NCBI GenBank assembly: GCA_965262665.1
Contig: CBDHFR010000004.1
Coordinates: 558,001-622,000, forward strand
Direction of reading: 5' to 3'
From: CBDBND01 sp965262665
GTDB lineage: Bacteria; Pseudomonadota; Alphaproteobacteria; Rhodospirillales; Rhodospirillaceae
Length of the DNA stretch: 64,000 bases
In this document: piece by piece, positions 17,998 through 26,597 of the stretch
Position numbering within the stretch: the stretch's first letter is position 1
Layout: the number at the start of each line of letters is the position of its first letter
Program-made: the position numbers and the translations under genes
Notes under the pieces: generated by a model
Told to the model about the DNA's origin: nothing
Seen by the model: only the letters and a program-made list of their open reading frames with translations
Database searches by the model: none

Positions 17998-18733
17998 TGA
18001 GAACGACGGTGACAAATTAATCCACGGGAGCGGCGGGAATGTCCCGGCCGCGGGCGGCGCAAAAGTCTGCCACCTGTAGCCTTCGATCCGTTTGGGGATG
18101 GAAGGTGGGAGGATGTACTTGGTGGACCTTTATCTAACCGTGCGACTGGCGGGCCATGTGGAAGAGCTGAGCCAGCGAGAAGCAGCAAGACGGTTTGGGC
18201 TATCGCGCGATACAGTGAAGAAGATGCTGCGGCACTCGGTGCCGCCGGGATACCGGCGCAGCGAGCCGCCGAAGCGGCCTAAGCTGGACCCGTTCACGGA
18301 TATCATTGACCGCATTCTGGAAGCGGACCGCACGGTTCACCGTAAGCAGCGCCACACGGCAAAGCGGATATTCGAGCGCCTTCGCGATGAGCATGGCTTC
18401 ACCGGCGGCCAGACCATCGTCAAGGATTACGTCCGCGAACGGCGCCGTCGTTTGCGGGAGATGTTCGTGCCGCTGGTACATCCGCTGGTACATCCGCTGG
18501 TACATCCGCCGGGGCATGCGCAGGCGGATTTCGGCGAGTCGGATGCGATCATCGCTGGCGTCAAGCTGCGAGCCCATTTCTTTGTCATGACCCTTCCCCA
18601 CAGCGCTGCATGCTTCGTCGTGGCCTATCCGGCGGCGACGGTGGAAGCCTGGCTGGATGGCCACGACAGGGCCTTCGCCTTCTTCGGCGGCGTGCCGCGA
18701 TCGATCCTTTATGACAACGACAAGTGCTTGGTG
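17998..18733 (+). mobile_element. IS21-family element, left part only (copy 1)
   Basis: Similarity to the copy at 57416 begins at TGAGAACGACGGTGACAAAT and continues at a constant offset of 39,418 bases. I see only two mismatches before the copies diverge near 18665. The left-end repeats (GGCGGCGCAAAAGTCTGCCA type) are present. The element ends within istA at about 18733, where sequence of the phage-like element begins. No istB or right end is present at this site. Confidence 0.88.
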
Positions 18734-18748
18734 TCACGTAAGCAGTGA
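18113..18748 (+). pseudogene. istA: istA (IS21 transposase), truncated after the first catalytic region
   Basis: The frame encodes the IS21 IstA N-terminus: a helix-turn-helix (LSQREAARRFGLSRDTVKKML), the linker GYRRSEPPKRPKLDPF, and the start of the rve domain with the first Asp in GHAQADFGESDAI. It breaks after GGVPRSILYDNDKCLV, about residue 210 of some 500. Residues 125-136 are a triple PLVH repeat encoded by CCGCTGGTACAT three times. I recall most IstA proteins having a single unit here. The same expansion is in copy 2, so both descend from one recent ancestor. Confidence 0.9.
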
Positions 18749-18758
18749 TGACCGTGCC

Positions 18759-19517
18759 GTGCTTTCAGAAGACAACCCAACGGAATGTTACCAGGACGAC
18801 GAAGGGCTTTTGTATTTCACCCAAGCGAGTCTGTTGAACTCTTTCAATGGGCGTGCCGAGCGGATGGCGTCGTACGGTTACGAATTAGAACCGGGTGACA
18901 TCGGCTTGGTTTTGAGTGAGCGAATGTCGCGGCAGATTCTTTTTCAATTGGGCCTAGCCGAGCACGTCCTGAAAGTGGGTGGTAAGGCAACGCGGGTTTG
19001 GAAAACGACTAAAGGCAAGTGGGTGCGCCCCGAAGCGCGTATCCACATAACTCAGGCAGCCCTAGGAAAAAGACCGAATGACCTAATGGGAGGACAGTTA
19101 GAGTCCACGAATGTTGATGAAATCGTGTCAAGCCCGGACGGTGACTTCTTCGTTGATATTAGGTCTGGACGCTGGGTGAAGTGGACGAAAGAACTTGCCG
19201 CGAAACATAAAGGCAAGTGGAACTCTCCATTAGCCCAACGGTGGCGACGTGTTCATAAGGACGCTCTCTCCGAATTGGTAGGGGACGATTACAAGTCTTG
19301 GTATCAAGCGTGTGTCAGCGGCGTTTATGTAGATGCACTTGAACTTATGCTTGATGGGATGCTGGAAGATGAAGCGATCTTTGAAAGAGTTCGGCAAGTG
19401 CGTGCTGTGGATCGTGTCGGCACGCGGCAGTTAAGGCGGGAGCGGGAGCTGCGGGAGCAACGGGCAATCGAATATGATGGCGTGCTGGCAATCGAACACG
19501 GCGAGGCAGGTGGGTGA
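18759..19517 (+). CDS. Unknown protein at the left end of the phage-like element, probably 5'-truncated
   Basis: The frame is open from within the istA remnant across the junction. The native part reads ECYQDDEGLLYFTQASLLNS, then LEPGDIGLVLSERMSRQILF. Later segments are VWKTTKGKWVRPEARIHITQ and SPDGDFFVDIRSGRWVKWTK, and the C-terminus is charged and Arg/Glu-rich (RQLRRERELREQRAIEYDG). I do not recognise the family. The first plausible starts after the junction are GTG 18759 and an ATG near 18864, but the 5' end may have been lost when the element joined the IS21 remnant. Position before the terminase suggests an early or replication-type gene, which is inference only. Confidence 0.5.
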   Translation: MLSEDNPTECYQDDEGLLYFTQASLLNSFNGRAERMASYGYELEPGDIGLVLSERMSRQILFQLGLAEHVLKVGGKATRVWKTTKGKWVRPEARIHITQAALGKRPNDLMGGQLESTNVDEIVSSPDGDFFVDIRSGRWVKWTKELAAKHKGKWNSPLAQRWRRVHKDALSELVGDDYKSWYQACVSGVYVDALELMLDGMLEDEAIFERVRQVRAVDRVGTRQLRRERELREQRAIEYDGVLAIEHGEAGG

Positions 19518-19915
19518 CGGAATAATGGGTCTAGGGATTCTGCGGCATATAGACCACCTAGATGTATATCTGTCTGCAAAGTTACAGGTTACGACTTTAT
19601 GATAGAACTTATGAACTTTACAACTATAAAGAAAAAACCTGTAACCCTCTCATGCGCGTCAATTAGGCCTAGGGTAGATATGCTAGGGATTCTGCGGTGT
19701 TCCGGCATAACAGCCCGGCTGGTGGGTCTAGCCTTTTGATGAGGGGGGTGTTTCGATTCGCCACATTTTGAATGTTGCGCAAAAAAGAAATATTATTTCG
19801 CGGGACCCTGCGCTCCCCCTCCCCTACCTCGCTGGGGGATCGGGGGCCTTAGGCACGAACACCATGAACAGGACCCCGGACCCGACCACACAGAGACACC
19901 TCAAGGAGACGTTCA
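19518..19915. other. Non-coding interval with short direct and inverted repeats
   Basis: CTAGGGATTCTGCGG occurs at 19531-19545 and again at 19683-19697. Between them GTTACAGGTT (19581-19590) and AACCTGTAAC (19636-19645) are perfect inverted repeats with a 45-nt AT-rich spacer. No gene is seen. The position immediately before the terminase genes would suit a packaging site or an origin, but neither is demonstrated. Confidence 0.5.
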
Positions 19916-20256
19916 ATGCCGACCACAGACGCCTATGAGACCCATGGGGACGATGACCACGACACCCATAAGGAGACGATCCGCACGACCACGCCAACCA
20001 AGGCCACAGGCTCGATTTTGCCGCTTTATACAGGGTCGGCTATCTGCTCTTTCGATCAGAAACCGGCGATGAGACTTCGCCGCAGGTTGCCTCGATTATC
20101 GAAGAACAAGCGGGGACGATGGCAACGCGGATGTCTATGGCGCTGGAACGAATCTTCGGACCAGACGCGGAAGTCACTGCCGCCGAACTCGGCTGGTCAT
20201 CTGCCGCCGAACTGCAAAGATTCGTTTCCCAAGGCGTATGGGGGACGCTCCAATGA
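19916..20256 (+). pseudogene. Possible small terminase gene, split between two frames
   Basis: A strong Shine-Dalgarno (AAGGAG, 7 bases before) precedes ATG 19916, which starts an Asp/His-rich N-terminus (MPTTDAYETHGDDDHDTHK). After about 18 codons the protein-like frame moves to -1. That frame, open from 19972, reads RLDFAALYRVGYLLFRSETG, then VASIIEEQAGTMATRMSMAL and TAAELGWSSAAELQRFVSQG. It ends TGA at 20254-20256, overlapping the terL start (ATGA). It has no ATG before 20119. The tight coupling to terL suggests a small terminase subunit. The split means a frameshift mutation or, less likely, programmed -1 slippage. Confidence 0.5.
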
Positions 20257-21758
20257 CCATCGCCGCGTCGTTGATCGAGTACCTCGCTGACCTGACAATC
20301 ACGCAAGGCCGCCTAGCTGGACAACCGTTTTCTATCCTACCTTGGCAACGTCGCTTTGTCCGTGGCGCTTTTAAGAAAGGCACACACTCCGCCGCGCTAT
20401 CTGTCGCCAGGGGCAATGGCAAGACGGCATTGTTAAGCGGCATTGCAGCGTCAACTCTTAATGGGCCTTTGGTAGTGCCGCGTGGCGAAACCGTTATTTG
20501 TGCCAGCTCGTTTGAACAAGCCCGGATCGCGTTTGAACACGTCATTGCCTTCATGGGTGAGGAACTGTCCGACAAGGACCAATGGAAAGTTTGGGACACC
20601 GCACAACAAGCTCGCATAGAAAACAGGATCACCGGGGCAAGGGTCCGTTGCATCGGTAGTGATCCACGACGTGCCCATGGTCTCGCACCTGTCTTGGTCC
20701 TGGCTGATGAGCCCGCCCAATGGCCCGAGACCACCGGCGAACGTATGGTTGCAGCTCTTCGCACTGCGGCGGGTAAACAACCACATAGCCGTTTCGTCGC
20801 TTTGGGTACGAGACCCGCAGATGACACCCATTGGTTTGGTAAGATGCTGGCAGCCGATGACGGTTATGCACAAGTTCACGCGGCGAAAGAGTCCGATCCA
20901 CGTTTTCAAAAACACGTGTGGAAAAAAGCTAACCCTTCGTTGCCGCATATGCCGGACTTAGAAGCAGCAATTTTTATGGAATCGCGCCAAGCAAAAGCCG
21001 ACCCCGCTTTATTGGCGTCCTTTGAATCTCTTAGACTGAACCTTGGCACTTCCGACGTTGAAGCGTCTCTTCTGTTGACCGGCGGTGCATGGCAAAAAAT
21101 TGAGGGCCTAGCGGCACACACCGGAGCATGCGTCTGGGGGATCGATCTAGGCACCAGTGCCGCACAATCCGCTGTCTCTGCATTTTGGCCCGAGACCGGA
21201 GCGTTAGAGGCCTTCGCCGCTTTCCCGTGTGAGCCTTCACTTAAAGAACGTGGTCTTAGGGACGGCTGCAATGATCTTTATGAACAATGCGCGAGACGTG
21301 GCGAGCTTCTGACTCTCGGTCAACACGCGACGGACGTTGGCGCTTTATTGATCGAAGCCATGCGGCGGTATGGTCGACCCTCTAAGATAGTTGCCGATCG
21401 ATGGCGTGAAGCCGAGCTGCGCGAAGCTCTCCAGAAAAACGGAATCCCGGTGACTCAACTGGAATTGCGGGGCATGGGATTCTTGAATGGCGCGGAAGAC
21501 GTTCGATCTTTTCGCCGGGCCATTGCAGACGGAGGAGTAACGGCAGCAGCATCTTTACTACTACGTGCAGCCATGGGCGAAGCCCGTGTCCTCATCGACG
21601 CGGCTGGCAATGCGAAATTGTCAAAAGGCACACAAGGCGGAAGGCGTCTACGTGCTCGCGATGACGCAGCAGCATCATCAATCCTGGCCGTCTCCGCCGG
21701 CGTTAGAACACCGGCGCAACCGGCCCAGACCTGGCAATATCGCGGCATGATCGGATGA
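20253..21758 (+). CDS. Phage terminase large subunit
   Basis: A protein of about 501 aa with the terminase ATPase and nuclease layout. The Walker A-like motif is SVARGNGKTALLSG near residue 50. ADEPAQWPETTGERM, preceded by hydrophobic PVLVL, is the Walker B region, and VALGTRPAD is the coupling motif. The C-terminal half starts with the nuclease-like CVWGIDLGTSAAQSAV (first Asp), then IVADRWREAELREALQ and a late Asp-rich ARDDAAASS. It packages DNA into proheads using ATP. ATG 20253 is chosen over 20238 because it overlaps the upstream stop as ATGA. The HNH gene downstream is a usual partner of HK97-type terminases. Confidence 0.9.
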   Translation: MTIAASLIEYLADLTITQGRLAGQPFSILPWQRRFVRGAFKKGTHSAALSVARGNGKTALLSGIAASTLNGPLVVPRGETVICASSFEQARIAFEHVIAFMGEELSDKDQWKVWDTAQQARIENRITGARVRCIGSDPRRAHGLAPVLVLADEPAQWPETTGERMVAALRTAAGKQPHSRFVALGTRPADDTHWFGKMLAADDGYAQVHAAKESDPRFQKHVWKKANPSLPHMPDLEAAIFMESRQAKADPALLASFESLRLNLGTSDVEASLLLTGGAWQKIEGLAAHTGACVWGIDLGTSAAQSAVSAFWPETGALEAFAAFPCEPSLKERGLRDGCNDLYEQCARRGELLTLGQHATDVGALLIEAMRRYGRPSKIVADRWREAELREALQKNGIPVTQLELRGMGFLNGAEDVRSFRRAIADGGVTAAASLLLRAAMGEARVLIDAAGNAKLSKGTQGGRRLRARDDAAASSILAVSAGVRTPAQPAQTWQYRGMIG

Positions 21759-21941
21759 GCAGCACATTGTACGGAGAAAAGAAGTTGCGTGCCGTGGCCC
21801 CCTATTATGTAGAAAATAGCTGGCAAGCGCTTGACCTCGAAAGGCCGGTGGCTTCGTGCCGCTGTATCTATCGTGCCGGAGGTAGCTGAACGCACTGGCC
21901 CGCAACAACCTTATCGTACCACCAGACAGAAGGCTAAAGCA

Positions 21942-22229
21942 ATGAGTCGTAAGCACCACCGTTTGGATAAGCGCTTATGGGAACGTACCCGCCTCGCTGT
22001 CTTCGCACGCGATGGCTACCGATGTAAGGCATGCGGCAAATCCGGACGTCTTGAATGCGATCATGTGGAACCATTGGACCGTGACCCGGATCAAGACCAC
22101 TACACCGTCGATGGTCTGCAAACCCTTTGCCGGGGGTGTCATATCGAGAAATCAAGACGCGAGGCCCGCCGCGTCCCGACACCTGAAGAACAGATATGGC
22201 GGGATATGGTTCAAGAGCTGATGGGCTGA
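21942..22229 (+). CDS. HNH endonuclease (phage packaging-associated type)
   Basis: A 95-aa HNH protein. The zinc knuckle CKACGKSGRLECDHVEPLD carries the first Cys pair and the DH of the HNH motif, and GLQTLCRGCHIEKSRRE gives the second Cys pair and final His. The usual Asn position reads VDG rather than xENL, a mild departure. In HK97-type phages, small HNH proteins beside the terminase stimulate cohesive-end cutting. ATG 21942 is preferred; an upstream TTG at 21831 would add 37 residues. The 183 bases between terL and this gene show no separate gene. Confidence 0.85.
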   Translation: MSRKHHRLDKRLWERTRLAVFARDGYRCKACGKSGRLECDHVEPLDRDPDQDHYTVDGLQTLCRGCHIEKSRREARRVPTPEEQIWRDMVQELMG

Positions 22230-22351
22230 ATCCTTTACAAGCCCGGCAATGTCTGCTCTATACTCATTGGTATCGACCAAAAACTAAGCAGAACTCAAGC
22301 GATCCAGTCCTTTACGGCTGATCCAGTCTTTCACTATGAGGTTCTGCAAAA

Positions 22352-23647
22352 ATGCTTTCTTCACAAAAAATCGATTTACGTCGGAGCGAGATTCGTTCGC
22401 GCCTTTCAGATATTTCCGCCTTAGAAGGCGATTCTTATAACGACGAAATCAAGGTCGAAGAAAAGACTCTTCATACCGAGATCGGCACCCTTGAACAGCG
22501 ATATAAATCCGCTGTTCTTAGTGAGGCCGACGAACAAGGCGAACTGGAAAAGAGAGTCGCCGGAAACCCTGATGCAGAACAGCGCGAACGGATCGAGCTT
22601 CGATCAAAAGCGTAGTTAACGAATTTCTTTCAAGCCCGAGCACAAGGCAAGATGCCTTCAGGCGCCGCAGCCGAGCTTTGCGCCGCAGCCGATGTTGACG
22701 GAATCCCAATCGAACTGTGGGACGTTCCGCAACCCGAGCAACGGCAAACGGAAAAACGCGCTATAGCAGCCTTGCCGGGAACGACTGGAGTCAACCTTGA
22801 CCCGGTTCGCCCGTTTTTGTTCTCAAATTCGATTGCTCCAAAACTTGGCATTGATCAGCCCAGAGTCCAAAGCGGCACGTTTGCGAGCGCCACGATTTCA
22901 ACGTCTCAGAGCGCGGAGGCCAAGGCCAAGTCTGCCGCCGCTGTTGGCATTGCGGGCGCGATGACTGTGACAACCGCTCAGCCTAAGCGGATAAGCGCAC
23001 GGCTAGAAATCGCTATTGAGGATGTCGCAGCGGTAGGCCAAGCGAACTATGAGTCAGCGCTGCGTCAAACCACGTCGATGGCTTTGTCCGACCAATTTGA
23101 CAACCAAGCGATCAATGGTGGCGGCTCCGCGCCAAACCTAACTGGGATTATCGCGCGTCTTGAAGACATCAATAACCCGACAAACCCTTCAGCAACGCCC
23201 GATTTTGATGACTTCGTTGAAGCCTTTGTAAACTCCGTCGATGGCCTATGGGCCACGGACGAGTCACAAGTTGCGATGATCTGCGGCCCAGCGACGTATA
23301 GGTTAGCCGGAAAAGCCTTCAGGGATATCCAAGCGGCTGACCTGGGCGCTATCGCGTTTTCAGATTATGCCCGGCAGCATTTCGGATCGTTCACTACAAA
23401 TAAGAGGATGCCTGATCCAGCTTCAACAATTCAACGCGCCCTTGTTTTTCGGCAAGGCCGTTCGATGATGGGTGGATCAATGGGAATGCGGACGGCTGTT
23501 TGCCCGCATTGGGGCGAGATTTCGATTGATGACATTTACAGCGGTTCCGCCAAGGGTGAACGCTATTTCACACTCCATATTTTGGTCGGCGATGTGATCC
23601 TAGTTCAACCCGACGCCTATGCTTTGCGTGAGTTCAAGGTTTCTTAA
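22352..23647 (+). pseudogene. HK97-type major capsid protein with in-frame amber stop
   Basis: One continuous frame of 432 codons carries a single internal stop, TAG at 22613-22615. Before it are 87 residues with a coiled-coil-like scaffold region (LRRSEIRSRLSDISALEGDS). After it the frame reads LTNFFQARAQGKMPSGAAAE and the full HK97 fold: LDPVRPFLFSNSIAPKLGI, the ISTSQSAEAKAK extended-loop area, AQPKRISARLEIAIEDVAAV and LSDQFDNQAINGG. It ends SAKGERYFTLHILVGDVILV and FKVS. A single base change such as CAG to TAG would explain it. An ATG at 22652 (AAGGCAAG immediately before, very short spacing) could start a shorter product. Confidence 0.85.
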
Positions 23648-23679
23648 GAAAATTAATTGCTCAGACGGGATGATCCGTT

Positions 23680-23961
23680 GTGGCTGCAAATTCTGAGGAC
23701 CTGACATTGGATTCAACGCCGAAATCGTTAGAAACCGAACTCGGTCTGGCGGAAGGGAGCGACTATCTAGCCGAGAACATTGGCGAGTCCATAATTCTTT
23801 ATAGAGCTGCGGCAAATGCACCGAACGCGAACGGGACCGGACACATCCTTGGCCCGCATGAAGGCATAATTGTGCAAGTCCGCAGTGGGATTCAATCCTG
23901 GTTTTGGACTCGGGATGAAGCTGATGGCGGGTTAATAATTTTAACGGAACTTGCTTCGTGA
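23680..23961 (+). CDS. Small structural-gene-cluster protein, unknown
   Basis: A 93-aa protein from GTG 23680, 32 bases after the capsid stop. After an acidic N-terminus it has a compact beta-rich middle (IGESIILYRAAANAPNANGT, then GPHEGIIVQVRSGIQSWFWT). Position after the capsid gene is where head-decoration or head-completion proteins are often encoded. I recognise no family. It ends three bases before a run of strong hairpins at 23964. Confidence 0.55.
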   Translation: MAANSEDLTLDSTPKSLETELGLAEGSDYLAENIGESIILYRAAANAPNANGTGHILGPHEGIIVQVRSGIQSWFWTRDEADGGLIILTELAS

Positions 23962-23963
23962 TA

Positions 23964-24118
23964 GACGGGGGAAAGGCTCACCAGTGTGGACCCCGTCCAG
24001 TGCCGGGCGTTGGGAGTTTTTGGACTTTGTCCTCCTTTGCGCTCGCAACCCCCGGCACAAGTGCCGGAACACGCCGCTCATTGCGTAGCGGGCATAACCG
24101 TGTTCCGGCACCTTTTTT
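23964..24118 (+). ncRNA. Three consecutive hairpins ending in T6: terminator or structured RNA
   Basis: GACGGGG/CCCCGTC (23964-23970 with 23991-23997) forms a first 7-bp stem. GTGCCGGG/CCCGGCAC (24000-24007 with 24051-24058) forms a second. GTGCCGGAACACG/CGTGTTCCGGCAC (24061-24073 with 24099-24111) forms a perfect 13-bp third, whose loop holds CCGCT/AGCGG. CTTTTTT follows the third, making it an intrinsic terminator. The GTGCCGG and CCGGCAC arms of stems two and three can also pair with each other, so alternative folds are possible. It would separate capsid from protease expression. Confidence 0.6.
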
Positions 24119-24133
24119 CAGGCGCGCCTAGCC

Positions 24134-25093
24134 GTGCTTGAAAAACGCTCTCTAGGGCTTCGGAACGTAAAGGGCCGCACCTTGGCTGGGGTTGCCTTAT
24201 CCTATGGCTCCGTGGCGCTTATAGCGCCAGGAATGCGCGAAACATTCCAGCCGGGTGCCTTTCAACCCATTGATGACGTGATTTTGAATTCATCCCACGA
24301 CCGGCGCACGCCACTTGCGCGGACAGGTGCCGGGCTGACCATCGATGACACGCAAACCGATTTGCGAATCTCGGCCGAGTTACCAAAAACCCAAGCGGCG
24401 GATGACGTGTTAACGCTCGTTCATAGCGGTGTGCTTCGTGGCCTATCAATCGAGTTCAATGCGATTGAGGAAAGGTTAGACGATGGCGTGAGAGTCATCG
24501 AACGCGCACACTTGAGCGCAATCGCCGTCGTTGATAGCCCGGCATATGCCGGCAGCGTTGTAGAAGCCCGCGCAAAGAAGCGTGAGCCCAGAATATGGAT
24601 CCGAAATGGAATTCAATATGGCGTTGAATGTTTTTGCGAATGTTTAACGGGTGACTGTAACCGCGTGGTTTTTGCACCCAAGTCTTTGGGACCAGTACCA
24701 GGGGCTGACGTGTTGGCAGTTGTTGGCCGCGTCTCTGAATCGTTGGGATCAACGAGCGGCAAGACGCTTCGTCTAACAGACACACCAAAGGCGCTAGAGG
24801 TCGAGCTTGCACCGAACGCCCGAAACACAGCAGCGGGCGAGACCTTAACCGACCTGGGAAAAGCAAAGGTCGATGTATTTACACGCCCATTGGTCGATGA
24901 TTCAGTTTCTGTGTTCACAGAAATCAATGGCGTTCGAACATACACAAAGGCCGGTTTAAACGCGGTCTTGTTTAAACCGATTGCCGGTGAAGCCTACCGC
25001 CGCGCTGGATGGGCTCCCATTGCCTTCCTAGGTGATGATGAGAACGATCAACCAACGCCTACGCGGCGGCGGAGTGCATTGTCGTGGTTGTAA
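24134..25093 (+). CDS. HK97-family prohead protease, with C-terminal extension
   Basis: A 319-aa protein whose first 150 residues are the U35/HK97 prohead protease: GVALSYGSVALIAPGMRETF, the strand and active-site His region ILNSSHDRRTPLARTG, and VHSGVLRGLSIEFNAIEERL with the conserved serine, then HLSAIAVVDSPAYAGS. These proteases usually have 180-220 residues. Here about 150 extra residues follow (WIRNGIQYGVECFCECLTGD, then KTLRLTDTPKALEVELAP and later NGVRTYTKAGLNAVLFKP), which may be a fused scaffold or head protein. The gene follows the capsid gene rather than preceding it, unlike the canonical HK97 order. GTG 24134 is the start, after the T6 terminator. Confidence 0.85.
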   Translation: MLEKRSLGLRNVKGRTLAGVALSYGSVALIAPGMRETFQPGAFQPIDDVILNSSHDRRTPLARTGAGLTIDDTQTDLRISAELPKTQAADDVLTLVHSGVLRGLSIEFNAIEERLDDGVRVIERAHLSAIAVVDSPAYAGSVVEARAKKREPRIWIRNGIQYGVECFCECLTGDCNRVVFAPKSLGPVPGADVLAVVGRVSESLGSTSGKTLRLTDTPKALEVELAPNARNTAAGETLTDLGKAKVDVFTRPLVDDSVSVFTEINGVRTYTKAGLNAVLFKPIAGEAYRRAGWAPIAFLGDDENDQPTPTRRRSALSWL

Positions 25094-25479
25094 CGTTATC
25101 CCCTTGGCCTTTATCAACCTCCGTCGTTTCTCGCGCGGCTGCGCGTGACTTTTTGCGCGCCAATGTTAGCGGCCTTGATGATGCAGGCAGCGACGATAGC
25201 CGGGTTGATCTTTTGGGCGAGACATCGAGCGGAATTATTGAAAGATTCGCGCCTGATGCGCCTTCACCAATAAAGGCCGAGGCGACGTTGAGAGTCGCGG
25301 CATATCTTGTTGCCTACCAACCGCGCGGTGTTCAAAACATACGCGGCGGCGGATTAAATATCCGCTTTGAGAGGTCAAGGTTCTTTGCGCCTGATCCACT
25401 AAGTAATAGCGGAGCGTTGGCGTTGTTGGCCCCTTGGCGCACCCACCGCGCCTTGGCGATTGAGGAGCCAGACTCATGA
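25084..25479 (+). CDS. Head-tail connector-like protein
   Basis: A 131-aa protein from GTG 25084, overlapping the protease gene by 10 bases and the portal gene by 4 (ATGA). The N-terminal half carries SRAAARDFLRANVSGLDDAG, and the middle (SPIKAEATLRVAAYLVAYQP) has the helical pattern of gp6-like adaptor proteins. The end is FAPDPLSNSGALALLAPWRT. Proteins with this late LxxSGAxALLxPW motif are common in alphaproteobacterial HK97-type heads. It would close the head at the portal. Function is inferred from position and partial pattern. Confidence 0.6.
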   Translation: MVVTLSPWPLSTSVVSRAAARDFLRANVSGLDDAGSDDSRVDLLGETSSGIIERFAPDAPSPIKAEATLRVAAYLVAYQPRGVQNIRGGGLNIRFERSRFFAPDPLSNSGALALLAPWRTHRALAIEEPDS

Positions 25480-26531
25480 GGTGGCCGTGGACGCGCAAGC
25501 TCGAAACGCGGAGCTATACTGATTCGATCACGTCGGCTTTTCTTGCCAGTGCTGAGGGTGCCGACTCTGCTCCATTGGCCGTTGCCGCTCTTGAGGTTGC
25601 AGCCGGATTTTATGGCCGTAGTTTGGCTGCTGCTGAGGTGTCCGCGCCCGAACCGTTTAAACGCGCATTGACTCCGAGCTTGCTGGCACAGGTCGGACGC
25701 GATTTGATTCGCAGCGGCGAAAGTTTTCACCTGATGCAAGTTCGGGCAGGTGTTCTTAGACTATCGCCGCAAGCGAGCGTGACAACCATTGGCGACGATG
25801 CCGACCCAATGGCATGGGTCTATTCCGCAAGCGAGTATGGGCCAACGAGTTCAAAACAACGGACAGTCAGCGCAAAGCAGATGGTCCATTGTCGGTATGC
25901 CGTTGACCGCTTCCGCCCATGGGTTGGCACACCACCATGGGTATGGGCGCGGGATACCAGTTCTGCTTCAGCCGGACTTGAATCGATTTTAGCAAAAGAA
26001 GCCCAAGCACCGCATGGTTCGATTCTCGGTTTACCGGCGAATCCTCAAATCGATGAGTCCGGAACTATCAAACCGTTAGATGCACTACGTGCCGACCTGG
26101 GGAAAGCAAGAGGAAAAACTTTGTTAATGGAATCGCCTTCGCAGTGGCAAGGCAATCAACCCGGCACGGCCAAAGGTGGTGCGGCGGATATCACCGAGTT
26201 TGGACTTAAACGTGAATTGATCGACAAGTTGCGGACGGCCACGGCACGGGATATTTTGAGCGCATGCGGAATCCCACTTGGGATGGTCATTGCTGAAGGC
26301 GACGGAACACGGGCGAGGGAAAGTTTTCGCCAATTCATGGCTTCGTCATTGCAGCCAGTGGCGGGGTTGATCGCAGAAGAACTTTCGCAAAAGTTCGAAG
26401 TCGATATTTCGTTCTCCTTTGAGAATCTTCACGCGGCAGACATCGCCGGACGGGCGCGGGCGTATAAACAATTAATCGAAGGGGGATTGTCCGCTGAGGC
26501 CGCTGGCAAAAATGCCGGTATTTCCCTCTAG
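25476..26531 (+). CDS. Phage portal protein, HK97 family
   Basis: A 351-aa portal, shorter than the usual 400-450 aa. The N-terminus MRWPWTRKLETRSYTDSI is typical of short alphaproteobacterial portals. Core blocks include LIRSGESFHLMQVRAG, SAKQMVHCRYAVDRFRPWVG and the helix region RDILSACGIPLGMVIAEGDG, then ARESFRQFMASSLQPVAGL. The dodecameric portal forms the DNA channel at one prohead vertex and docks the terminase. It comes last in the structural set, again unlike HK97 order, and ends in TAG. Confidence 0.88.
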   Translation: MRWPWTRKLETRSYTDSITSAFLASAEGADSAPLAVAALEVAAGFYGRSLAAAEVSAPEPFKRALTPSLLAQVGRDLIRSGESFHLMQVRAGVLRLSPQASVTTIGDDADPMAWVYSASEYGPTSSKQRTVSAKQMVHCRYAVDRFRPWVGTPPWVWARDTSSASAGLESILAKEAQAPHGSILGLPANPQIDESGTIKPLDALRADLGKARGKTLLMESPSQWQGNQPGTAKGGAADITEFGLKRELIDKLRTATARDILSACGIPLGMVIAEGDGTRARESFRQFMASSLQPVAGLIAEELSQKFEVDISFSFENLHAADIAGRARAYKQLIEGGLSAEAAGKNAGISL

Positions 26532-26597
26532 GGTCCGCCCGCCACGAATAAAAAAAGGATTTGAGTCGATAACATAGTTGACGCAGCTTAAACCTTG

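Noticed and set aside
18470..18515. Short tandem repeats as a CRISPR-like array
   Set aside because: The units are contiguous 12-bp repeats coding PLVH within istA, without spacers. No CRISPR array was seen anywhere in the window.
22352..26531. Reassignment of TAG to a sense codon in the phage-like element
   Set aside because: The portal gene ends with TAG at its expected C-terminus, so TAG acts as a normal stop in the same element; a point mutation is simpler.
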